Part shown: positions 6,483 to 12,555 of the stretch, piece by piece
How the letters are laid out: the number at the start of each line of letters is the position of its first letter
How positions within the stretch are numbered: position 1 is the first letter of the stretch
Origin: Clostridiaceae bacterium
GTDB taxonomy: Bacteria > Bacillota > Clostridia > Oscillospirales > Acutalibacteraceae
Assembly: GCA_904501675.1 (NCBI GenBank)
Contig: CAJGCL010000054.1
Coordinates: 1-12,704, forward strand
Reading direction: 5' to 3'
DNA: 12,704 nucleotides
Made by a program: the position numbers and the translations under genes
Notes under the pieces: model-generated
What the model was told of the DNA's origin: nothing
What the model saw: only the letters and a program-made list of their open reading frames with translations
The model's database searches: none

Positions 6483-8465
6483 ATGGATTTTGAAACAAGC
6501 AAAAAGCGCGCGGAGGAACTTACTATCATACTCAATGAGTGTATTGAAAAATATTATATGGGTAACGAAAGCAATGTATCTGATTATGATTACGATATGA
6601 TGATGCGTGAGCTTTCCGCAATTGAAGAGAAGTTTCCGCAGCTTTTAAAGGAGGATTCCCCTACCCATCGTGTAGGCGGAAGCCACGATAATACCTTTGA
6701 AGAAGTTGTTCATACTGTAAGAATGGAAAGTCTGCAGGACGCTTTTTCCGAAGAAGAATTGCGAGCTTTTGATTCAAGAGTAAAAAAAGCTTTCCCTGAT
6801 GCACAGTACGTTGTTGAACCAAAAATTGACGGGCTCTCATGTTCACTCGAATATAGAGACGGTGTGCTTTTTCGTGCCTCTACACGTGGCGATGGTAATG
6901 TAGGTGAAGACGTAACCGCCAACGTTAAAACTATTCGTTCAGTGCCGTTAAAGCTTAAAGAAGCTATTCCTTACATCGAAGTGCGCGGTGAGGTTTATAT
7001 GTCTCACCAAAGCTTTGAAGAGTTGATTGCTCAACAGGAATTAAACGAAGAAAAAACTTTTAAAAACCCTCGCAACGCTGCCTCGGGATCATTAAGACAG
7101 AAGAATCCGAAAATCACCGCTTCAAGAAAGCTTGACATTTTCATTTTTAATATTCAGCAAAAAGAAGGCGGCAAAGAGGTTCATTCGCACAAGGAGTCTC
7201 TCGATTACCTTGCTGAATTAGGTTTCCCTACTGTTCCCGGTTACGCTCTTTGCGACACAATGGACGAAGCAATTGCCAAAATACAGAGCATTGGCGATAA
7301 TCGCGGTAAGCTGAGCTTTGATATTGATGGCGCAGTTATAAAAACAGACGATTTTTCAATGCGCGAGGAATTAGGCTCTACTGCAAAGTTCCCGAAATGG
7401 GCAGTTGCATTTAAATATCCGCCTGAAGAGAAACCAACAAAGCTTCTTGATATTGAAATTCAGGTTGGCAGAACAGGTGTTTTAACGCCTACTGCTATAT
7501 TTCAGCCAATTATTCTTGCAGGTACTACAGTTTCAAGAGCAACACTTAATAATGAAGATTTTATAAAAGATAAAAGCATTGCTATAGGTGATACAATTAT
7601 TGTCCGTAAAGCAGGCGATATTATTCCGGAGGTTCTTGGTGTACAGTCCCACAATGGCGAAAATCCGGTGTTCACCTATCCCGAAAAATGCCCTGCCTGT
7701 GAAAGTCAGGTAGCAAGGGTTGATGGTGAGGTTGCAATACGTTGTATTAACCCTGATTGCCCTGCACAGCTTCTGAGAAAGCTTATACATTTTTGTTCAA
7801 GAGATGCTATGGATATTGAAGGTCTCGGCTCCGCGGTATTAGAGCAGCTTGTAAATGAGGGACTTATAAAAAAAGCATCTGATATTTACAGGCTCAGCCC
7901 AATGGAGCTTGTCTCCCTTGAAAGAATGGGGGAAAAAAGCACCTTTAATCTTCTTGATGCTATTGAAAAATCAAAAGAAAACGACCTTTTCAAGCTTATT
8001 TTCGCATTAGGCGTTCACCATATAGGTCTTAAAGCTGCAAAGCTTCTTGCTAACCACTTTGGTGATATGCAAAGCCTCCTCAATGCTTCTGTTGATGATA
8101 TTATGGAAATCGATGGTATGGGTCAGATAAGCGCTGAAACGCTTGTCAAATCCCTCTCTCTTCCTGAAACAAGAGCAATGATTGACGAGCTTCATGAAAT
8201 GGGTCTTAATATGAAAAATCTTACAGAGATTGAGGATAAGCGCTTTGATGGCATGACCTTTGTGCTTACAGGTACTCTTACGAAATACGGCAGGCGCGAG
8301 GCTCAGGAGATTATTGAAAAATTCGGCGGTAAGGCTTCTGGCTCTGTTTCCGCTAAAACAAGTATGGTTCTTGCAGGTGAAAGTGCAGGAAGCAAGCTAA
8401 AAAAGGCAAACGATTTAGGAATAAAAGTCATTTCAGAAGCGGAATTTGAAGAAATGATTAAATAA
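6483..8465 (+). CDS. ligA: NAD-dependent DNA ligase LigA
   Basis: Seals 3'-OH/5'-phosphate nicks in DNA during replication and repair using NAD as AMP donor. 660 residues, the normal length. Domain order: N-terminal Ia domain for NMN binding with YYMGNESNVSDYDYD (24-38) and SPTHRVGG (59-66); adenylation domain with the AMP-accepting lysine K114 in EPKIDG (112-117), RGDG (135-138) and IDGAVIK (281-287); OB fold from about 315 with VGRTGVLTP (328-336); four-cysteine zinc finger at C403, C406, C421 and C426; helix-hairpin-helix repeats about 440-580; and a C-terminal BRCT domain from about 586 (FVLTGTL 593-599). All catalytic motifs are intact. It has its own promoter and a good AGGCGG site; no clear terminator follows, so some transcription into the next gene is possible. 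Confidence 0.98.
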   Translation: MDFETSKKRAEELTIILNECIEKYYMGNESNVSDYDYDMMMRELSAIEEKFPQLLKEDSPTHRVGGSHDNTFEEVVHTVRMESLQDAFSEEELRAFDSRVKKAFPDAQYVVEPKIDGLSCSLEYRDGVLFRASTRGDGNVGEDVTANVKTIRSVPLKLKEAIPYIEVRGEVYMSHQSFEELIAQQELNEEKTFKNPRNAASGSLRQKNPKITASRKLDIFIFNIQQKEGGKEVHSHKESLDYLAELGFPTVPGYALCDTMDEAIAKIQSIGDNRGKLSFDIDGAVIKTDDFSMREELGSTAKFPKWAVAFKYPPEEKPTKLLDIEIQVGRTGVLTPTAIFQPIILAGTTVSRATLNNEDFIKDKSIAIGDTIIVRKAGDIIPEVLGVQSHNGENPVFTYPEKCPACESQVARVDGEVAIRCINPDCPAQLLRKLIHFCSRDAMDIEGLGSAVLEQLVNEGLIKKASDIYRLSPMELVSLERMGEKSTFNLLDAIEKSKENDLFKLIFALGVHHIGLKAAKLLANHFGDMQSLLNASVDDIMEIDGMGQISAETLVKSLSLPETRAMIDELHEMGLNMKNLTEIEDKRFDGMTFVLTGTLTKYGRREAQEIIEKFGGKASGSVSAKTSMVLAGESAGSKLKKANDLGIKVISEAEFEEMIK

Positions 8466-8506
8466 ATTCTACAAAAACGCTCTTCTCCTTTTAGATAGAA
8501 TGTGAA

Positions 8507-8534
8507 TTGATTTTTATAATGTGTTTATTATAAA
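8507..8534 (+). promoter_or_regulatory. Candidate promoter for the phosphoribosyltransferase-like gene
   Basis: TTGATT (8507-8512), a 16-base spacer and TATAAA (8529-8534). An overlapping TATAAT at 8515-8520 lacks a good -35 box. The region is very AT-rich, so chance matches are likely and the exact start is uncertain. Confidence 0.5.
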
Positions 8535-8554
8535 ATATTTCTATAGCCTATCTG

Positions 8555-8561
8555 AAAGGGG
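8555..8561 (+). promoter_or_regulatory. Ribosome binding site deciding the ATG at 8569
   Basis: AAAGGGG seven bases before ATG 8569. An upstream in-frame GTG at 8521 would start inside the candidate promoter and has no comparable site. Confidence 0.75.
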
Positions 8562-8568
8562 ATTTTTT

Positions 8569-9213
8569 ATGCCTACAACAAACATTGAAAAAATCAAAAC
8601 AAAACGCAAGAATCTTTATCTTCGCGTTGCAAAGGGACACTTTGCATCAAATCATTCTCATACAAATTACTATATTGATGTTGCTGCGCAGAAATCCCGC
8701 CTTTCCGAAGCAAAGGCAGTAGCTCAGGAGCTTTGCGAAAGCTATAACTATTCAACTACTGTTATTGATACAATTCTTTGCCTTGACGGTACAGAGGTTA
8801 TCGGCACTTGCCTTGCAAACGAGCTTACAAAGCATTCTTTTTCAAATATTAACGCTCACCAAACAATTTACATTGTTACCCCTGAAATGATTTCAGGCTC
8901 TCAGATGATGTTCCGCGATAATATTGTTCCTATGATTAAGGGTAAGCATGTTCTTGTTCTTGCGGTTTCTGTTGCGTCCGGCGTTACAGCCAATGCCGCT
9001 ATTGAAGCAGTTAACTATTACGGTGGTAATATTGTTGGTGTTTCCGCAATATTCTCATCTACAGATAAATGCGGTAAATATGAAGTTAATTCCGTTTTCA
9101 ATCCTCACGATTTAGACGGATACTTTAACACCTCTGCACATGAATGTCCGTTATGTAAAGAGAAAAAGAAAATTGATGCGCTTATCAATAGCCACGGATT
9201 CTCAAAAATCTGA
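8569..9213 (+). CDS. Orotate-phosphoribosyltransferase-like protein with degenerate PRPP motif
   Basis: 214 residues. The fold of type I phosphoribosyltransferases is recognisable: VIDTILCLDGTEVIGTCLA (65-83) resembles the second core strand of OPRT-like proteins, and VLVLAVSVASGVT (128-140) occupies the PRPP-binding loop. The canonical loop has two acidic residues (hhhhDDhhxTGxT); here they are Ala132 and Val133, with only the S-G-x-T end kept. The C-terminus has HECPLCK (191-197), a Cys pair that could bind metal, and ends GFSKI. I recall closely similar proteins labelled orotate phosphoribosyltransferase in gut Clostridia, but true PyrE activity is doubtful. No pyrimidine gene is nearby. 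It is bounded by a candidate promoter and a terminator, so it is probably a single-gene unit. Role unknown; nucleotide or PRPP sensing is only a guess. Confidence 0.8.
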   Translation: MPTTNIEKIKTKRKNLYLRVAKGHFASNHSHTNYYIDVAAQKSRLSEAKAVAQELCESYNYSTTVIDTILCLDGTEVIGTCLANELTKHSFSNINAHQTIYIVTPEMISGSQMMFRDNIVPMIKGKHVLVLAVSVASGVTANAAIEAVNYYGGNIVGVSAIFSSTDKCGKYEVNSVFNPHDLDGYFNTSAHECPLCKEKKKIDALINSHGFSKI

Positions 9214-9230
9214 TTTACAAATTATGTTAG

Positions 9231-9262
9231 AAAACCTGATGATTTTATCAGGTTTTTATTTT
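9231..9262 (+). terminator. Rho-independent terminator after the phosphoribosyltransferase-like gene
   Basis: A 10-base perfect stem AAAACCTGAT (9231-9240) / ATCAGGTTTT (9247-9256) with a 6-base loop, followed by a T-rich tail (9253-9264). It lies 17 bases past the stop codon. Confidence 0.9.
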
Positions 9263-9265
9263 TTG

Positions 9266-9294
9266 TTGAAAAAAAGAGATTTTTGTAGTAGTAT
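9266..9294 (+). promoter_or_regulatory. Tentative promoter for the pseudouridine synthase-DUF554 operon
   Basis: TTGAAA (9266-9271), a 17-base spacer and TAGTAT (9289-9294). A better-looking TATAGT at 9292-9297 would need a 20-base spacer. A promoter is expected here because a terminator lies just upstream. Confidence 0.45.
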
Positions 9295-9328
9295 AGTCTA
9301 TAGATTTTTTGAAATTTGAGAGTTGTTT

Positions 9329-9988
9329 ATGGAGTATACTGATTTAAGTGTTTTATATGAAGATACAGATATTACAGTTTGCATAAAGCCTGTAGGTATT
9401 TCCAGTGAGGATTCCACTACAGAAAAAGGCATAATAGGTCTTTTAAGCGAAAGAGCCGGTAAACCCTTACATTTACTTCACAGATTAGACAGAAACGTAG
9501 GCGGAGTTATGGTTTTTGCTAACAACAAAAAAAGTGCCGCCGCCCTTTCTAAAGATATTGCAGAAGGCAAACTAAAAAAAGAATATCTTGCAGTGCTTGA
9601 CGGCATACCGGAAGAAAAATCAGCCACACTAAAAGATTTTTTATTTAAAGATTCCCGAAAGAACCGCTCATATGTTGTTAACAGAATAAGAAAAGGCGTT
9701 AAGGATGCATCTCTTGAATACGAAGTTAAGAGGGAAACAGAGAACAAAGCGCTTGTACATATAATTCTTCATACCGGCAGAACACACCAGATTCGTGTGC
9801 AGTTTTCCTCGAGAAAACTGTGCCTTACAGGAGATATAAAATATGGCAGTAAGGATAGAACAAATTGTCAAATTGCCCTTTACTCTCATAAAATCACTTT
9901 TACACATCCTACAACAAAAGAAGAAATGATTTTCTGCAGTGAGCCTGACAATCAGGTTTATCCTTGGAATCTTTTCAAAGGAGAATAA
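9329..9988 (+). CDS. RluA-family RNA pseudouridine synthase (short form, no S4 domain)
   Basis: Converts specific uridines in rRNA or tRNA to pseudouridine, acting in the cytoplasm. 219 residues from the ATG at 9329, preceded by TGAGAG six bases upstream; an in-frame TTG at 9323 is part of that site's spacing and is a poorer start. The protein opens directly with the catalytic domain: VCIKPVGI (17-24), then HRLDRNVGG (51-59) with catalytic Asp54, EYLAVLDG (85-92), TGRTHQIRVQ (149-158) and GDIKYGS (168-174). The N-terminal S4 RNA-binding domain found in RluC/RluD-type enzymes is absent, as in other short members such as RluA and TruC. The Asn-Val-Gly after HRLDR differs from the more common PxSG, but the catalytic residue is intact. 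Target uridine cannot be assigned. The next gene begins three bases after the stop. Confidence 0.93.
   Translation: MEYTDLSVLYEDTDITVCIKPVGISSEDSTTEKGIIGLLSERAGKPLHLLHRLDRNVGGVMVFANNKKSAAALSKDIAEGKLKKEYLAVLDGIPEEKSATLKDFLFKDSRKNRSYVVNRIRKGVKDASLEYEVKRETENKALVHIILHTGRTHQIRVQFSSRKLCLTGDIKYGSKDRTNCQIALYSHKITFTHPTTKEEMIFCSEPDNQVYPWNLFKGE
9978..9983 (+). promoter_or_regulatory. Ribosome binding site for the DUF554 gene, inside the preceding gene
   Basis: AAGGAG, seven bases before ATG 9991, formed by the last codons of the pseudouridine synthase gene. It selects ATG 9991 over the in-frame TTG at 9964 and implies coupled translation. Confidence 0.8.
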
Positions 9989-9990
9989 AT

Positions 9991-10701
9991 ATGGAAATTT
10001 TGCAAAGTTTCAGTGGCGTATTTGTTAATACGCTGACTGTAATTATAGGTAGTGCCGTAGGCCTTATATTCAAAAAAGCTATTCCCGAAAAAATCACAGG
10101 TCAGATAATGTCTGTTATCGGCCTTTGCACTATTGCAATAGGCATAAGCGGTTTACTAAAGGGACAGAACCAGCTTGTTATGGTAATCTCTCTTGTGCTT
10201 GGTACAATTATCGGAACATTAATTGATATTGACGGAAAATTAGTTAAATTAGGTAACAGATTCCAGAAAAATCGAGAGAAAAGCGGAAAAGAGCAACCTG
10301 ATACATCAACCTTTTCAGAGGGTTTTGTTACCGCCTCACTCCTGTTTTGTATGGGTGCTATGACTATCGTCGGTTCTTTAAATGCAGGTATATCTGGCGA
10401 CAATGAGATGATCTATACAAAGGCTTTGCTTGATATGATTTCATCTGCAATGCTTGCCACTACTCTTGGTTTTGGCGTAATGTGTTCAGCAGGATTTGTT
10501 CTCGTTTTTCAGGGTAGCCTTGTAACGCTCGCGATTATCCTCGGTTCTTTCCTCAGCGATTTTGCGGTGGCTGAGCTTGTTTGCGCAGGTTCGGTTATGA
10601 TAGTTGCAATCGGCTTGAATTTAATTGGTGTAACAAAAATAAAAGTTGCAAATATGTTGCCTGCTCTTGTTTTTGTTCCATTTCTGTGTATGGTTTTTTA
10701 G
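9991..10701 (+). CDS. DUF554 family membrane protein (YdfK/YqgA-like)
   Basis: 236 residues, within the usual size of DUF554, a family of bacterial inner-membrane proteins of unsettled function. Recognisable conserved parts: NTLTVIIGSAVGLIFKKAIP (13-32); LGTIIGTLIDIDGKLVKLG (70-88); a hydrophilic loop of about 20 residues (89-110); then the best-conserved block FVTASLLFCMGAMTIVGSLN (112-131) followed by GDNEMIYTKALLDMISSAM (136-154). About seven or eight hydrophobic segments: 9-27, 37-55, 62-80, 112-130, 145-173, 176-190, 193-213 and 219-235. Start ATG 9991 has a strong AAGGAG site and lies two bases after the stop of the pseudouridine synthase gene, so the two are an operon. A strong terminator follows. 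Function is not inferable from the neighbour; transport is plausible but unproven. Confidence 0.92.
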   Translation: MEILQSFSGVFVNTLTVIIGSAVGLIFKKAIPEKITGQIMSVIGLCTIAIGISGLLKGQNQLVMVISLVLGTIIGTLIDIDGKLVKLGNRFQKNREKSGKEQPDTSTFSEGFVTASLLFCMGAMTIVGSLNAGISGDNEMIYTKALLDMISSAMLATTLGFGVMCSAGFVLVFQGSLVTLAIILGSFLSDFAVAELVCAGSVMIVAIGLNLIGVTKIKVANMLPALVFVPFLCMVF

Positions 10702-10723
10702 CAGTCAACAATTAATCGATAGT

Positions 10724-10759
10724 AAACAGCAGATAGCTTGATGCTATCTGCTGTTTTTT
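10724..10759 (+). terminator. Strong rho-independent terminator after the DUF554 gene
   Basis: A 14-base perfect stem AAACAGCAGATAGC (10724-10737) / GCTATCTGCTGTTT (10743-10756), 5-base loop TTGAT, and a run of T at 10754-10759. Confidence 0.95.
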
Positions 10760-10810
10760 ACTTATATATTTCTAAAACTTGCTAACTGCTAATTACTATT
10801 GGCTAAAAGA

Positions 10811-10852
10811 TTGCCACCCGACGCTGTATAAGAATACTGCGAGAGGTGGCAA
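10811..10852. repeat. 42-base palindromic hairpin, copy 1
   Basis: Symmetrical layout: 8-base outer arms TTGCCACC/GGTGGCAA, 4x4 internal loop CGAC/GAGA, 7-base inner arms GCTGTAT/ATACTGC (one T-T mismatch), loop AAGA. Identical over all 42 bases to copy 3 at 11031-11072. Confidence 0.85.
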
Positions 10853-10920
10853 AATAGTTTGTTTGTTATTGAGAATGATAAAGCTTGCTAAGTAATAAGA
10901 TTGGGATGAATGACGAAGAT

Positions 10921-10962
10921 TTAACGAGCGTAGGCGTACAAAGGTACTGAGAGAGCTGGCAA
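10921..10962. repeat. 42-base palindromic block, diverged copy 2
   Basis: Aligns without gaps to copies 1 and 3, 27 of 42 bases identical by my count. The outer stem is lost on the left side (TTAACGAG against GCTGGCAA); only a small GTAC-AAAG-GTAC inner hairpin remains. Confidence 0.7.
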
Positions 10963-10995
10963 AATAGTTTCTTTGGTATTGAGAACAATACACCC

Positions 10996-11106
10996 TGCTA
11001 AGCAATAATATTTGGATGAAGAGCGAAGAATTGCCACCCGACGCTGTATAAGAATACTGCGAGAGGTGGCAATACAAAGCTATTCGCCAAATATTATTGC
11101 TTAGCA
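10996..11106. repeat. 111-base composite palindrome overlapping the end of the M28 gene
   Basis: Perfect 20-base inverted repeats at 10996-11015 and 11087-11106 (TGCTAAGCAATAATATTTGG and its complement). The gaps to the central 42-base hairpin are 15 and 14 bases, so the whole is symmetric about position 11051. The right arm contains the last three codons and the stop codon of the peptidase gene. Confidence 0.85.
11031..11072. repeat. 42-base palindromic hairpin, copy 3
   Basis: Identical to copy 1. It lies 21 bases downstream of the M28 peptidase stop codon in that gene's direction, followed there by TTCTT, so it might also act as a weak terminator. It is the centre of the larger palindrome at 10996-11106. 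Confidence 0.85.
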
Positions 11107-12308
11107 CCGTTGTCAAACATTTCGAGTGCCTTAACCGATGCTGCTAAACAATCTGCAAGACAGGACTTGTTAAGTGCATCAGGTGTATCGCGTCTTGTGT
11201 GATAGAAATCAGGAAGAGCGTGGTTAAGAGCTGTGATACCTGTTGAGCGCATACCCGCCTGAGCAAAAGCTGCCGAGTCAGTTGCACCGCCAAGAGGTGG
11301 AACCATACCCTTACCGCAAGGAATACCAAGCTCTACGCAAGCTTCGTAGAAGAGGTCTGAAACATCCTTATCAACCTTGACTGTTGCATTGAGGTCGCGA
11401 TAGTTTACGCTGAGGTGCTCATTCTGAGCAATTGTATCATAAGAGAAAACAAAGGTTGGAACATCGTTGAATTCGTCCTTATGAGCCTCGCACCATGCCT
11501 TAGCGCCGCGAAGACCAGCTTCCTCAGAGCCTGTATGAACAACACCGATTTCTGTGTTTTCAAACTCAATACCTTCATCCTGAAGCATTTTGAGGATAGC
11601 CATACCCATATAACAGCCTGTAAGGTTATCGTTAGCGCCATCAACATATTTGTTTCTGTTCCACATAAAGTAAAGACCAATCCAGAAAGGAACAAAAACA
11701 AGAGCGCCAAGACCAAGCTTTATTGCGAGACCGAGGTCAATTCCACAAAGACGCGCTATTGAAATACCTAAAACGTAAAAAGCACCGATAAAACAAGTAA
11801 TCATATGTATATCGAAGCCAAGATATGAAAATTTCTCTTTAATTGGCCATTCCCAAGCAGCGTCAGGATGTCCATTAAAAATAATTCTGCGCTTTACTTC
11901 GCCTGTTGGCTTTTTAAAACCAGCAGCATTGTGTCCGATTTTTTCTTTAAAAAATTTATCAACAACCTTTTTGTAAAGACCAAACTGAAGAACACAAAGA
12001 ATAAGACCGAGAGCGATTAATATAATTGAAAGAGCCGGCATAAAAAAGTATGCCACAAAAGCTAATAAAACAAAGGTTATTGTGAAATTAATCCAACCGA
12101 AGAATGAGCCTGGGTTCTCCTTAAACTCATCAACATAGACTGTATCACAGCCTAATTTTTTCATTTCTTCTGCAAGATATTCGCAAGCCTGTTGCTCACC
12201 CTTACAACCCGGACCTCTTTTTTCGAATGCTGTGCAGATATGAGTAATATCGTCAATAATATATTGAGCATACTCATTCTTTTTTTCAATAAGTTTGCTT
12301 AAATCCAT
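11094..12308 (-). CDS. M28 family zinc metallopeptidase with inserted membrane hairpins
   Basis: 404 residues. M28 enzymes are two-zinc aminopeptidases or carboxypeptidases. The full ligand set is visible: H147 in NGHPD (145-149), bridging D227 in GANDN (224-228), catalytic E262 and ligand E263 in GSEEAG (260-265), D291 in SYDTIA (289-294), and H370 in YHTRRDTPD (369-377). Two hydrophobic pairs interrupt the soluble fold: about 70-90 with 92-110, before H147, and about 165-188 with 195-216, between H147 and D227. Each is long enough to cross the membrane and return, so the catalytic parts would lie on one side, probably the cytoplasm because there is no signal peptide. Start ATG 12306-12308 has AAGGAG nine bases upstream and a good promoter. 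The gene ends inside a repeat arm. Substrate is unknown. Confidence 0.93.
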   Translation of the reverse strand: MDLSKLIEKKNEYAQYIIDDITHICTAFEKRGPGCKGEQQACEYLAEEMKKLGCDTVYVDEFKENPGSFFGWINFTITFVLLAFVAYFFMPALSIILIALGLILCVLQFGLYKKVVDKFFKEKIGHNAAGFKKPTGEVKRRIIFNGHPDAAWEWPIKEKFSYLGFDIHMITCFIGAFYVLGISIARLCGIDLGLAIKLGLGALVFVPFWIGLYFMWNRNKYVDGANDNLTGCYMGMAILKMLQDEGIEFENTEIGVVHTGSEEAGLRGAKAWCEAHKDEFNDVPTFVFSYDTIAQNEHLSVNYRDLNATVKVDKDVSDLFYEACVELGIPCGKGMVPPLGGATDSAAFAQAGMRSTGITALNHALPDFYHTRRDTPDALNKSCLADCLAASVKALEMFDNGAKQ

Positions 12309-12344
12309 AGAATCTCTCTCCTTATAAAATATTCTATTAGTAAT

Positions 12345-12372
12345 ATTTTACAATAATTAAATATAATGTCAA
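12345..12372 (-). promoter_or_regulatory. Promoter for the M28 peptidase gene
   Basis: On the - strand TTGACA (12367-12372), a 16-base spacer and TAAAAT (12345-12350, one mismatch to consensus). The leader is about 30 bases and contains AAGGAG (12318-12323). Confidence 0.75.
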
Positions 12373-12520
12373 CAATTATTTAACATTTTTGTGTAGAAAA
12401 AGTTAACACATATCATATATCAGATAGCATCTTCCGTATCCTCGCGTCATTTTGCACTCTGCACTCCACACTTATATTTTGCGCTTTAAGCTTTGCACTC
12501 TCGGCTTAACTTTTTGCATA
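12373..12520. other. Gene-free stretch with short repeated words
   Basis: No coding sequence seen on either strand. TTTGCACTC occurs at 12451-12459 and 12492-12500, with a further GCACTC at 12461-12466 and a related TTTGCGCTTT at 12478-12487. This looks like decayed low-complexity intergenic repeat rather than a gene; no stable hairpin or RNA gene is apparent. Confidence 0.5.
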
Positions 12521-12550
12521 AAAAACCTCTTACTTCCGTAAGAGGTTTTT
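12521..12550. terminator. Terminator after the right-edge gene (- strand)
   Basis: A 13-base perfect stem AAAAACCTCTTAC (12521-12533) / GTAAGAGGTTTTT (12538-12550) with loop TTCC. It begins five bases past the stop codon of the - strand gene and gives a run of U in that direction; it is symmetrical enough to work both ways. Confidence 0.92.
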
Positions 12551-12555
12551 CTTAA

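Larger units (their letters stand above)
10778..11106. repeat. Intergenic repeat array, 110-base period, between converging genes
   Basis: This accounts for most of the 392 gene-free bases after 10701. Units 10811-10920 and 10921-11030 align without gaps, by my count 81 of 110 bases identical. A third hairpin starts at 11031, again 110 bases on. Each unit is a 42-base palindromic block followed by about 30 bases beginning AATAGTTT and then an arm of the form TGCTAAG-AATAA-TTGG (10886-10905 and 10996-11015). A shorter, diverged arm TTGCTAACTGCTAATTAC at 10779-10796 precedes the first block. There is no plausible coding sequence; the - strand open frame through here is a by-product of the repeat. 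It resembles REP/BIME-type intergenic palindromes rather than CRISPR or an insertion sequence. Confidence 0.85.

Noticed and set aside
6326..6535. A 70-residue N-terminal extension of chr subunit 1
   Set aside because: It would run through both divergent promoters and into ligA. The TTG at 6323-6325 has a good ribosome binding site and gives an N-terminus matching its paralogue.
8521..8568. Upstream GTG start for the phosphoribosyltransferase-like gene
   Set aside because: It overlaps the candidate promoter and lacks a ribosome binding site; ATG 8569 has AAAGGGG at good spacing.
9964..9990. Upstream TTG start for the DUF554 gene
   Set aside because: It lies inside the pseudouridine synthase gene, whereas ATG 9991 has AAGGAG seven bases upstream and matches the family N-terminus.
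10811..11072. CRISPR array
   Set aside because: Only three repeats, each palindromic across its full length, with spacers that are themselves homologous to each other, and no cas genes nearby.
10796..11116. A 106-residue - strand open frame through the repeat array
   Set aside because: It consists of the repeat units and overlaps the end of the M28 gene; no ribosome binding site or recognisable protein feature.
12373..12520. Small RNA gene or decayed gene upstream of the M28 promoter
   Set aside because: No stable hairpin, promoter-terminator pair or coding frame could be seen; only short repeated words such as TTTGCACTC.
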